Assembly (NCBI GenBank): GCA_937891215.1
Contig: CALAEU010000241.1
Coordinates: 1-12,678 of the forward strand
Length of the DNA: 12,678 nucleotides
Direction of reading: 5' to 3'
From: an uncultured Clostridia bacterium
GTDB taxonomy: Bacteria > Bacillota_A > Clostridia > Oscillospirales > Acutalibacteraceae
Positions 6,680 to 12,678 of the stretch are shown here, one piece after another; the stretch's first letter is position 1, and each line of letters opens with the position of its first letter. The translations under genes were made by a program, and so were the position numbers. Below the pieces are notes generated by a model, which searched no databases, was not told where the DNA came from, and saw only the letters and a list, made by a program, of their open reading frames with translations.

Positions 6680-7837
6680 ATGGAAAAAGTTCGTTTGGGT
6701 ATTATTGGAATAGGTAATATGGGTTCAAGCCACATAAAAAATTATTTAGCAAATAAAATGCCTGAATTTATTATCACTGCGGTTTGTGATATTAAAGAAG
6801 ACAGATTGGATTGGGCAAAAGAGCAATTACCTGATGTTAAAACATTTGGTGATGCTTCAGCACTTATGGATTCAGGCGAAGTAGATGCAATTTTAATTGC
6901 TACACCACACTATTTCCATCCGCCTATGGTAATTGAAGGTCTTAACAAAGGTCTTCATGTTATGAGTGAAAAACCTGCTGGTGTTTACACAAAGCAAGTT
7001 CGTGAAATGAATGAGATTGCTAAAAAAAGTAGTAAAGTGTTTGGTATTATGTTCAATCAGAGAACAAATTGCCTTTACAGAAAAGCTCACGAAATTGTGC
7101 ACAGTGGTAAATTCGGCGAAATGAAACGCGTTACATGGATTATTACTGACTGGTACAGAACCCAGGCTTATTATAATTCAGGTGGATGGCGTGCAACATG
7201 GTCAGGTGAAGGTGGCGGTGTTCTTCTTAATCAATGTCCACACCAACTTGATTTATGGCAATGGATTTGCGGTATGCCTGAAAAAATTACTGCAATTTGT
7301 CACGAAGGTAAATGGCACGATATTGAAGTTGAAGACGATGTTATGATTTATGCACAGTATAAAAATGGTGCTACAGGAACATTTATAACAACAACTGGTG
7401 ACTACCCAGGCACTAACAGATTAGAAATAACACTTGACAAAGCGAAGATTATATGCGAAAATGATAAATTGATAGTGTGTGAATTGTCTCAATGTGTGTC
7501 AGAGAATTTAAAAGGTTGTGGTGATGGCTTTACTGACATCCAGTATAAAACTTACGAAGCAGAACTTGATGGTAGAAATGAGCAGCACGTCGAAGTAATG
7601 AATAAGTTTGCTGCTGCGATTCTTCGTGGCGAAGAACTTACTGCATCAGGCATAGAAGGAATAAATGGACTTACTATTTCAAATGCGGCATTTCTTTCAA
7701 GTTGGCTTGGAAAAACTGTTACACTTCCTATTGATGAAGATTTATTCTATAATATGCTTCAGGAAAAGATTAAAAACTCTACATATGTAAAGGTAGTCGA
7801 AGAAAAAATAAACGAAGATATGAGTTCTACTTATTGA
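6680..7837 (+). CDS. Gfo/Idh/MocA family NAD(P)-dependent sugar oxidoreductase
   Basis: A 385-residue cytoplasmic dehydrogenase of the family that oxidises or reduces sugars, inositols and related polyols with NAD(P). The Rossmann motif GIGNMG is at residues 10-15. The family EKP signature is at 97-99, with Lys98 the expected catalytic lysine. The C-terminal domain has GGGVLLNQCPHQLDL, in which His188 is the likely catalytic histidine and Asp191 follows. Length is normal. The ATG at 6680 has a strong SD AGAAGGAG (6664-6671). It starts 21 bases after the GH3 stop, so the two are surely co-transcribed. Together they suggest processing of a glycoside: the hydrolase frees the sugar and the oxidoreductase acts on the sugar, or on the glycoside as a 3-keto intermediate. 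That pathway idea is inference; the substrate cannot be read from the sequence. Confidence 0.9.
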   Translation: MEKVRLGIIGIGNMGSSHIKNYLANKMPEFIITAVCDIKEDRLDWAKEQLPDVKTFGDASALMDSGEVDAILIATPHYFHPPMVIEGLNKGLHVMSEKPAGVYTKQVREMNEIAKKSSKVFGIMFNQRTNCLYRKAHEIVHSGKFGEMKRVTWIITDWYRTQAYYNSGGWRATWSGEGGGVLLNQCPHQLDLWQWICGMPEKITAICHEGKWHDIEVEDDVMIYAQYKNGATGTFITTTGDYPGTNRLEITLDKAKIICENDKLIVCELSQCVSENLKGCGDGFTDIQYKTYEAELDGRNEQHVEVMNKFAAAILRGEELTASGIEGINGLTISNAAFLSSWLGKTVTLPIDEDLFYNMLQEKIKNSTYVKVVEEKINEDMSSTY

Positions 7838-7850
7838 TTGGAGTATTGTG

Positions 7851-8912
7851 ATGAATTCAAAAAAATTGAAAGTATTGATTGCAGCTGTTTTAGTAATTGT
7901 TTCTGCGCTTTCCTTTAATTTTGTTGTGTCTGCAGAACCAGATGATGATTCGGATTTTATTATTACAGAAATACCATCTAATGATGAGGGTATGGACGCA
8001 ACTGATGAAGTAACTGTAATTGATACAACAGAAGAAAAACCAACAACTACAAAAAAACCTACAACAACTCGTAAGCCAACTACTACACGTAATCAAAATC
8101 CAGTGTGGAGTGGTAATAATCATTCTGGTGAGAATGAAACACAGAGTACAAATGATTATGATTTTAAAATTAAGCTTGAACTTAATAATGGTGAAGAAAC
8201 AGTTGAAGTTAAGGTTAATGATGGTATTGTAGAAATACCAGATGCACCCAAAAAAGATGGATTTAAATTTGATGGATGGTATGCTGATAAAGATTTTACT
8301 GAAAAGTGGGATTTCTTAACTTCAGAAGCAGATGAAGATACTGTTCTTTATGCTAAATGGGATGCTCTTCCTGACGATTCATTGTACACAATAAGCGTTA
8401 GTACAAATTTAGGTGGCGTTATTACTGTAACCCCAACTAAAGCTAAAGCAGGTGAAACTATAACTATTACTGTTAAAGCTGACGAAGGAAAAAAACTTGT
8501 AGAAAATTCGCTTAGTGTAAATGGTAAATTTATTGAAGAATATACTTTTGAAATGCCTGCTAACAACGTAATTGTTGAAGCACAATTTGAAAATGCCGAT
8601 GCTATAATTGGTGATGATAAAAATGCGTTAAAAGATAATATTGGTAAATATGTTACAATCGGTGCTATTGTTATTGTTGTAATCGCAATTGTTATATGGT
8701 TAATTGTAAACAGATACAGATTTTTACCTGAAGAGGAAGAAGATGAGTTGTTCTTTGTTGAACATATGACAAATCAACCGGTTATTCGTCACGATGATTT
8801 TGTAAGAAATAAACTTAATCAAAAGAATGGTCAGGGTCAGTCAGGGGATATTATGAACGAAGCAGAAATCAGAAAGATAAATAAAACTGGTAATATAAAT
8901 TTAGATGAATAA
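7851..8912 (+). CDS. Membrane-anchored surface protein with Thr-rich stalk and InlB-like repeats
   Basis: A 353-residue type I membrane protein. It has a signal peptide (residues 1-28, lysines then a long hydrophobic core, likely cut after VSA), an acidic region, and a stalk with three KPTTT(K/R) units (63-80). A Listeria-Bacteroides/InlB-type repeat follows at about 104-170, with the hallmark GFKFDGWYAD and ending LYAKW. A second, related module is at about 178-250 (GGVITVTP, AGETITITV, YTFEMPANNVIVEAQFE). One transmembrane helix lies at about 268-290, then an acidic-start cytoplasmic tail of about 60 residues. There is no LPXTG motif. The ATG at 7851 follows GGAG (7840-7843); the GTG at 7848 would be too close. 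It begins 13 bases after the oxidoreductase stop and ends at a strong terminator. Adhesion or a cell-wall role is the usual guess for such repeats; nothing here proves it. Confidence 0.85.
   Translation: MNSKKLKVLIAAVLVIVSALSFNFVVSAEPDDDSDFIITEIPSNDEGMDATDEVTVIDTTEEKPTTTKKPTTTRKPTTTRNQNPVWSGNNHSGENETQSTNDYDFKIKLELNNGEETVEVKVNDGIVEIPDAPKKDGFKFDGWYADKDFTEKWDFLTSEADEDTVLYAKWDALPDDSLYTISVSTNLGGVITVTPTKAKAGETITITVKADEGKKLVENSLSVNGKFIEEYTFEMPANNVIVEAQFENADAIIGDDKNALKDNIGKYVTIGAIVIVVIAIVIWLIVNRYRFLPEEEEDELFFVEHMTNQPVIRHDDFVRNKLNQKNGQGQSGDIMNEAEIRKINKTGNINLDE
8037..8090 (+). repeat. Three 18-bp units encoding KPTTT(K/R)
   Basis: Three tandem 18-bp units encode KPTTTK, KPTTTR and KPTTTR within the stalk of the surface protein. 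Synonymous positions differ between units (ACA/ACT/ACC use varies), so the protein sequence rather than the DNA has been kept. Such Thr/Pro stalks are often variable in length between strains. Confidence 0.8.
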
Positions 8913-8914
8913 TA

Positions 8915-8962
8915 AAAAAAGGGGCTGTAAAAAAACGCTAAGTTTTTTACAGCCCCTTTTTT
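8915..8962. terminator. Strong bidirectional terminator between convergent genes
   Basis: GGGGCTGTAAAAAA (8921-8934) pairs perfectly with 8943-8956, extended by six A-T pairs on the outside (8915-8920 with 8957-8962). The loop is 8 bases. It is flanked by A-runs and T-runs on both sides, so it works in both directions: for the GH3 operon on the plus strand and for the membrane protein gene on the minus strand, whose TAA stop (8961-8963) lies in its edge. Confidence 0.93.
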
Positions 8963-9806
8963 ATATAACACCATCATTTTTTATAGCGTTTTTGAAATTT
9001 ATTGCCTGTGGAAGTGTTTTATGCAGTCCATCACAGAATGTAATGTATTTTGCTTTTGTAAGTTTCGTAAAAGGTATAACATAAATAACAGGTAAAATAA
9101 AAATGCAACTGATAATCCAGGGTATCATAGAAGATTTCAAATAAACACCATCTTTTATAAAACCGTCAGAGTTGTTGATGCTTTTATTTATAGCGTCTTT
9201 TACAGAAATATTTAAATCTGTACAGATATAGTAAGGAGCGAAAGAATATCGTATAGAAATACAATTGTGATAAAAACGTGATATAGATGTCAGAAAAGCG
9301 ACACCAAAAATCAAGGTGAAAAATACACTGGTATAAATAGCAGTTGAAAAATAAAGGAAGATTGTGAGAGAAAGACAAAAACAGGGAGGTAAATATATAA
9401 ATAGACCCCAGAATAATTTTAATAAGAAAATTTTTGTGTAAAGACAGAAACTTCTGAAACTTTGTGATGGTCTTAAAAATATAAATAGGTATTTGAATTT
9501 TGCGTTACTACCTTTGGATTGCATAAAATAAATTGCTTTTTCACCGGTTTTTAATCCGCTTATAAACATAAATAAAAGAAACCAGGCAATTATAACGAAA
9601 AGACTGTAAATAAAATAAACAAAAAGAGAGTTGTATTCTACTAAAAAAGATTGGAAAATGTCACTAACTAAAATGAAGTGTGCGGAAAGAAATATACATA
9701 AAATAGCACTTGCTTTTAAAATAAATGAAACAAGAGTAACAAAAAATAATTTTAATGTATTATCAAGAAGCATAGCTTTGCTTTTTATTTTTATAAAACC
9801 ACTCAT
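8961..9806 (-). CDS. Multi-pass membrane protein, unknown function (281 aa)
   Basis: The protein is strongly hydrophobic with about five helices (about 20-46, 60-84, 127-152, 155-177 and 225-246) and no catalytic motif I can recognise. The layout, with a segment like SFAPYYICTDLNISVKDAI followed by KS and a final hydrophobic stretch, recalls DUF975-type integral membrane proteins, but the match is weak and from memory. The ATG (minus, 9806-9804) has the SD GGTGG (9818-9814) with a 7-base gap. Immediately upstream is the terminator of the HAD-PHP gene, leaving no room for a promoter between that hairpin and the SD. Expression must therefore come from read-through or from a promoter inside the upstream gene. 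Its stop codon overlaps the bidirectional terminator. Confidence 0.8.
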   Translation of the reverse strand: MSGFIKIKSKAMLLDNTLKLFFVTLVSFILKASAILCIFLSAHFILVSDIFQSFLVEYNSLFVYFIYSLFVIIAWFLLFMFISGLKTGEKAIYFMQSKGSNAKFKYLFIFLRPSQSFRSFCLYTKIFLLKLFWGLFIYLPPCFCLSLTIFLYFSTAIYTSVFFTLIFGVAFLTSISRFYHNCISIRYSFAPYYICTDLNISVKDAINKSINNSDGFIKDGVYLKSSMIPWIISCIFILPVIYVIPFTKLTKAKYITFCDGLHKTLPQAINFKNAIKNDGVI

Positions 9807-9819
9807 AGATTAACCACCA

Positions 9820-9855
9820 AAAAATAGGATTGCAAATAGTTGCAATCCTATTTTT
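9820..9855 (-). terminator. Terminator of the HAD-PHP gene
   Basis: A perfect 16-bp stem (9820-9835 with 9840-9855) has the 4-base loop ATAG. Its core is ATAGGATTGCAA, and its T-tract lies on the minus-strand side. It begins 3 bases after the HAD-PHP stop and ends only about 2 bases before the SD of the downstream membrane protein gene. It could act as an attenuator for that gene. Confidence 0.88.
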
Positions 9856-9857
9856 GA

Positions 9858-11339
9858 CTAATTTTCAAATTTTAAACGTTTTAATGTAGTTAAAATACTG
9901 TATGGTATATGCAAGTCGGAATAACCCAACCTTAATTTTACATTTGGTTTCATTGAACCGTGAAAGTCAGAACCGCCTGAATAGAATAAATTGTGTTTTT
10001 GTGCGAGTGTCCTGAACGCTTTTATATGTTCATCTGTATATTCGGTGTAATACCCCTCAATTCCATTAAGACCATAGCTTTTAAGTTCACCTAAAAGTTT
10101 GTCTAATTGATGAAAGTTGAATTTTGTCTGGTGCAAATGAGCTAAAAATGCTAAACCACCGGCACTTCGTATTGCTGTAATTGCATCTTTTGGTGTGATT
10201 TCTTTCTTTTCAACATAACATGGTTTATTAAGTCCTATATATTTGTCAAATGCCTCTTTTACTGTAGATACATAGCCTTTATCCATTAAAATATGTGCTA
10301 TGTGTGCTCTTCCTACAAAATCGCCACTCGCAAGTCTCCTAGCTTCTTCGTAAGTTATATGGAAACCGAAGTTCTGTAGTTTTTCAATAATACCTTTCAT
10401 TCGAACTTCTCTTTGTGAGCGTGTTTTGTTTATTATGTCAAGAAGAGTTTCATTTTCGTGGTCTATAAATAAGCCTATAATATGGATTTCTGTACCATCA
10501 GCAACAGAGAACTCTATTCCGGGAATAAATTCTATATTTTTTCCTTTACTTGCACTTATCGCTTCATTTATACCATTAACAGTATCGTGGTCAGTAAGTG
10601 CAATTGCAGAAAGACCGACCTCTACAGCGTGATTAATAAGTTCAGTAGGAGTAAATGTGCCATCAGAAAAAGTTGAATGTGTATGAAAATCAACTGCTCG
10701 TTCATCAAGAATTATATTGAGAACCTCATCTAAAGAATCAACAGTGACAGTACCACTGTTTTCAACTATTGTTTTACCCTGATGACCAAAAGTAACAAGA
10801 ATGCAGTCAACACCTAGAGCGTTGGCAGTTTCAAGGTCGTGAAGAGTATCTCCGATAAATATAGTGTCTCGGGGATTTATATTATTGTCATTGAAAAATT
10901 TTAAAGCTCTTTCTACTTTGCTTTCTGCAAGAGCGTTATCTGCACCAAATATTCCGTCAAAATATTCATTTACACCATATTTTATAGTGAGATTTTTTGC
11001 ACTTTCTTCTTTTGTTGCAGTTATAATATATTGATTTGCTCCATTTTCTTTGAGCGATTTAAGAACATTCAGTGCATTATCCGCCAATTTTGTTGTGTTT
11101 AAGCGGTTATTGTAAGCTTCGTGGAACGATTTTGATATTGTAGGGAAGTCTAACTCGTCCTCGGTTAAAATATGCCTGTAAAAGCCGATTATAGGTGTTT
11201 CAACATATGTATAATATTGTTCGAGGGTAATGAGCGGTTTGCTCATTTCAGTCAGCATATCGTTAACACAATCAAGGGATGTTACGGCATCATCAATTAG
11301 TGTGCCGTTCCAATCCCATAAAATATTATGGTATCTCAT
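9858..11339 (-). CDS. HAD-family phosphatase fused to PHP-domain phosphoesterase
   Basis: A 493-residue two-enzyme fusion. Residues 1 to about 210 are a HAD hydrolase of the phosphoglycolate-phosphatase type: motif I DWNGT (9-13), motif II around Thr108 (IITATK), Lys141, and motif IV GDTLHD (163-168). Residues about 215-493 are a PHP phosphoesterase like E. coli YciV/RNase AM (TrpH family): DFHTHSTFSDG (217-227), TDHD (249-252), PGIEFS with Glu276, His286, His401 and SDFH (457-460) give a full metal-binding set. Such PHP proteins trim 5' RNA ends or hydrolyse 3',5'-bisphosphonucleotides. Motif I has Asn11 in place of the second Asp, the usual general acid/base, so HAD activity may be altered. 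The two parts run in one frame without a stop. The ATG has the SD AGGAG (11349-11345), with a promoter upstream and a terminator downstream, so it is a single-gene unit. Confidence 0.9.
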   Translation of the reverse strand: MRYHNILWDWNGTLIDDAVTSLDCVNDMLTEMSKPLITLEQYYTYVETPIIGFYRHILTEDELDFPTISKSFHEAYNNRLNTTKLADNALNVLKSLKENGANQYIITATKEESAKNLTIKYGVNEYFDGIFGADNALAESKVERALKFFNDNNINPRDTIFIGDTLHDLETANALGVDCILVTFGHQGKTIVENSGTVTVDSLDEVLNIILDERAVDFHTHSTFSDGTFTPTELINHAVEVGLSAIALTDHDTVNGINEAISASKGKNIEFIPGIEFSVADGTEIHIIGLFIDHENETLLDIINKTRSQREVRMKGIIEKLQNFGFHITYEEARRLASGDFVGRAHIAHILMDKGYVSTVKEAFDKYIGLNKPCYVEKKEITPKDAITAIRSAGGLAFLAHLHQTKFNFHQLDKLLGELKSYGLNGIEGYYTEYTDEHIKAFRTLAQKHNLFYSGGSDFHGSMKPNVKLRLGYSDLHIPYSILTTLKRLKFEN

Positions 11340-11359
11340 AAAAACTCCTGATTTAATAT

Positions 11360-11396
11360 TTTTAATTAATTTATTCTAACATAAAATTAATTAAAA
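11360..11396. repeat. All-AT 13-bp inverted repeat
   Basis: TTTTAATTAATTT (11360-11372) is the exact reverse complement of 11384-11396, with an 11-base loop. It lies just after the stop of the 89-residue gene but has no T-tract on that strand. It overlaps the likely HAD-PHP promoter. It could be a weak transcript end or simply a promoter in AT-rich DNA. Confidence 0.4.
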
Positions 11397-11401
11397 TTCA
11401 A
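11373..11401 (-). promoter_or_regulatory. Promoter of the HAD-PHP gene
   Basis: On the minus strand, TTGAAT (11401-11396), a 17-base spacer and TAGAAT (11378-11373) form a sigma-A type promoter. Transcription would start near 11366, giving a leader of about 25 bases with the SD AGGAG. The -35 overlaps the stop codon of the upstream 89-residue gene. Confidence 0.55.
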
Positions 11402-11667
11402 ATTAAAAAAGATAATAAAATTCCAATAGTAACCCCTAGAATAAATACTCCTGCCAAACAGATAAAAGATAATAATTTATTTGTTTTATATTTGTATTTT
11501 TGCTTTGGTGGATTAATTGCAGATTTAATTTCTGCCTGAGCTAATTCCCTTAGTTTATTTTCAGAAAATCCAGAAAATTCTGGTTTAATAAAAAATAATG
11601 CTTTTTCAAAATATCCATTATTTGTTTCGAGTATTTCAAGCACTTGTTTATTGATTCCTTTTATCAT
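11398..11667 (-). CDS. Small single-helix membrane protein, unknown function (89 aa)
   Basis: The protein starts MIKGINKQVLEILETNNGYF, has a charged soluble region to about residue 62 (including EKALFFIKPEF and a basic PPKQKYKYK patch), and ends in one hydrophobic helix at about 65-89. The basic patch before the C-terminal helix suggests the N-terminal part faces the cytoplasm. The SD AAAGGCGG (11682-11675) precedes the ATG. From memory, short proteins opening with MIKG.N.Q..E and EKA.FF..PE recur in Oscillospiraceae without known function. Its codon use is somewhat more AT-rich than that of the HAD-PHP gene. It is followed by a separate promoter, so it is probably a monocistronic unit. No function can be assigned. 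Confidence 0.75.
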   Translation of the reverse strand: MIKGINKQVLEILETNNGYFEKALFFIKPEFSGFSENKLRELAQAEIKSAINPPKQKYKYKTNKLLSFICLAGVFILGVTIGILLSFLI

Positions 11668-11682
11668 AAAAATACCGCCTTT

Positions 11683-12123
11683 GAGAGTGTGTTTTTTGTA
11701 AAAATATAATGTGATAAAATGCTTAGAATATTCATAAAAAATAAATTTGAAAAATTGAAAAATGTTTGGAAAATATTTGTCAAATTAAGGGGATGTCAAA
11801 ATGACGAGCAAGAAAATTATACTTTTAGTATAATGGTAATATTATGAAAATACCCACAAAAATGTTCATAACTCTGTTCAGAATGTTTATAACTAAGCGT
11901 GTAAATGGTGATAATTAAAGGTTTTAGACATTTTCTTCAAACGTATTGACAATTTAAATAAAAAATAGAAATATACACTTAGTTATGCTTGTTTAATTGA
12001 TTATACAGAATGGAAAAATATTTTTTAATATACCTTATATAAAAATTGTGTAGTTTTACCAACACAAAATCATAATGAAATTTGACATAGAATACTGTTA
12101 AATTTGTACAGTTTTTTTGTGAG
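11683..12123. other. Long AT-rich noncoding region with repeats
   Basis: No convincing gene fills this stretch. It holds a 7-bp hairpin (11816-11822 with 11828-11834) and a direct repeat (separate entry). It also has an inverted repeat ATAACTAAG (11889-11897) with CTTAGTTAT (11978-11986), and a 6-bp hairpin TTGTGT/ACACAA near 12045-12067. Two exact TTGACA boxes (11946-11951 and 12082-12087) have only poor -10 partners. A weak 5-bp stem before TTTTTTT ends near 12117. Two tiny ORFs exist: 11801-11833 (MTSKKIILLV after a good SD, AAGGGG) and 11844-11918 (24 codons, no clear SD). It may hold a small RNA or a decayed gene; the sequence alone does not decide. Confidence 0.4.
11861..11894 (+). repeat. 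Direct repeat, two 13-bp copies
   Basis: AATGTTCATAACT (11861-11873) and AATGTTTATAACT (11882-11894) differ at one base and are 21 bases apart. Read in the frame of a 24-codon ORF (11844-11918), both encode MFIT and the difference is silent. They only partly resemble DnaA boxes. Confidence 0.5.
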
Positions 12124-12152
12124 TTGAATTAGTTGTATTTTAATGTTATAAT
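12124..12152 (+). promoter_or_regulatory. Promoter of the glycosylase gene
   Basis: TTGAAT (12124-12129), a 17-base spacer and a perfect TATAAT (12147-12152) make a good sigma-A promoter. It leads to the TTG start at 12197 with a leader of about 38 bases. The -35 is identical to that proposed for the HAD-PHP gene. Confidence 0.65.
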
Positions 12153-12196
12153 TATTAAAGAATTATAACAATTTGATTTTTTGAGTGGTGTGAATT

Positions 12197-12376
12197 TTGC
12201 AGATTATTAAAGAAAATAAAAATATTATTTTAAAAAACTATGAGTGTTTTGATATTGCACTTTCGCTTGATTGTGGTCAGGCATTCCGTTGGAGAAAAAA
12301 TGAAGAAAATATCTGGTCAGGTGTAGTAAAAAATAAATATTTAAAAATCTTTGAAAGGAAGGGCGATCAGCGATGA
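12197..12376 (+). pseudogene. ogg: 8-oxoguanine DNA glycosylase, N-terminal fragment
   Basis: Ogg removes 8-oxoguanine from DNA in base excision repair. Only the first 50 or so codons are present: ECFDIALSLDCGQAFRWRK and then IWSGVV match the OGG N-terminal domain, in which GQxFRW is the hallmark. The helix-hairpin-helix and catalytic Lys/Asp of the normal protein of roughly 270-310 residues are missing. The start is TTG at 12197 after the SD GAGTGGTG (12183-12190); an in-frame stop (TGA 12191) excludes anything earlier. After codon 50 or so (12346) the composition changes and the frame runs by chance into IFERKGDQR and a TGA at 12374-12376. That tail looks more like the last residues of an OmpR-type response regulator preceding the kinase. 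The truncation therefore probably reflects a join, not natural decay. Confidence 0.85.
12341..12362. other. Composition break / probable right join
   Basis: Within about 20 bases the DNA changes from AT-rich core sequence (AAATAAATATTTAAAAATC) to GC-rich sequence (GGAAGGGCGATCAGCG). The change falls inside the glycosylase gene, whose similarity ends here. The exact breakpoint is uncertain because AAAATC could belong to either side. Confidence 0.65.
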
Positions 12377-12678
12377 AAAGTACCTTTAGCAGAATACTGA
12401 CGGCTGTGGCTGTGGCGCTGCTGGCGGCGCTGTTGCTGATCGGTATTTTCTTTCAGCTGCTGGTTCGGGATTATTTGGCGGATGCAGCAGTGGAAAAGCT
12501 GAAAAATGACGGCGAGGTTATGGTGGAATTGGTGCAGGCGGCTTATTCCGGCGCACCGGTTACGGATCGGAATTTTAACATCGCTATGTCGGTTGCCACC
12601 GCTGTTTCCGGTGCAGATGCGGTGTTCTGTGACAACACCGGAAAGCTGGTGCTTTGCGCACGGTCGCCGCTGGGATGT
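12373..12678 (+). CDS. Sensor histidine kinase, N-terminal part (runs off the window)
   Basis: The frame is open for 102 codons to the window edge. Lysine and arginine at residues 2 and 7 precede one membrane helix at about 8-31. An extracytoplasmic sensing region follows, including VSGADAVFCDNTGKLVLC. This is the usual start of a two-component sensor kinase in Clostridia, but the HAMP, HisKA and ATPase domains lie beyond the window, so the call is by resemblance. The ATG (12373-12375) has the SD GGAAGGG (12357-12363) and overlaps the preceding stop as ATGA, the typical coupling with an upstream response regulator gene. Leucine is CTG or TTG with no TTA, and GC is far higher than in the core, so this segment comes from a different genome or was recently acquired. 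Confidence 0.65.
   Translation, partial: MKSTFSRILTAVAVALLAALLLIGIFFQLLVRDYLADAAVEKLKNDGEVMVELVQAAYSGAPVTDRNFNIAMSVATAVSGADAVFCDNTGKLVLCARSPLGC

Noticed and set aside
6322..6735. 137-codon open frame on the minus strand opposite the GH3 3' end
   Set aside because: It lies over conserved GH3 coding sequence and the oxidoreductase start, has no SD, and its composition is low-complexity antisense.
8037..8090. CRISPR-like direct repeats
   Set aside because: The units are contiguous, 18 bp and coding, with no spacers.
8020..8232. 70-codon plus-strand frame inside the surface protein gene
   Set aside because: It is a shifted-frame shadow of the Thr-rich repeat; its Gln/Leu runs come from the repeat.
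9631..9813. 60-codon plus-strand frame
   Set aside because: It is antisense to the start of the membrane protein gene, with no SD and no recognisable feature.
11850..11900. DnaA boxes / replication origin
   Set aside because: The repeats differ from TTATCCACA at two or more positions, and neither dnaA nor dnaN is nearby.

Overview
The window looks like a piece of an AT-rich Clostridia genome of the gut Oscillospiraceae/Ruminococcaceae kind. The evidence is Gram-positive style Shine-Dalgarno sites, two TTG starts, strong hairpin-plus-T terminators, and a GH3 glucosidase and small conserved proteins typical of that group. This is inferred from gene content and codon use, not from a marker gene. 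Three compositions are joined together. Bases 1 to about 380 are extremely AT-rich (11 of 13 Leu codons are TTA) and hold a broken dTDP-glucose 4,6-dehydratase. Bases about 385 to 12345 are the coherent core. From about 12350 to the end the DNA is GC-rich (Leu is CTG/TTG) and starts a sensor histidine kinase. Both joins fall inside genes, so the simplest reading is a chimeric contig; real horizontal junctions are the alternative.

Core, left part (plus strand): rlmB (23S rRNA 2'-O-methyltransferase) is followed after 4 bases by a 277-nt segment that folds into a closed, three-way-junction RNA with a 22-bp terminal helix. That RNA forms the leader of an 817-residue membrane protein with the fold order and eight-helix topology of a P1B metal-transport ATPase, in which every catalytic signature is degraded. 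A minus-strand gene for a 51-residue acidic protein, with its own terminator, lies convergent to it.

Core, middle part (plus strand): a compact operon encodes a cytosolic GH3 beta-glucosidase, a Gfo/Idh/MocA oxidoreductase (21-bp gap) and a surface protein with a Thr-rich stalk and InlB-like repeats (13-bp gap). It ends at a strong bidirectional terminator. A perfect 16-bp palindrome sits in the divergent promoter region before the GH3 gene.

Core, right part (minus strand): reading leftwards, an 89-residue single-helix protein, a HAD phosphatase fused to a PHP phosphoesterase (own promoter and terminator), and a multi-pass membrane protein whose ribosome binding site lies only a few bases beyond that terminator. 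About 500 bases of AT-rich noncoding DNA with repeats then lead to a plus-strand promoter and the first 50 codons of an 8-oxoguanine DNA glycosylase, which the right-hand join cuts off.

The most promising candidate for something undescribed is the structured RNA together with the pseudo-ATPase it precedes. I saw no tRNA, rRNA, CRISPR array or insertion sequence.
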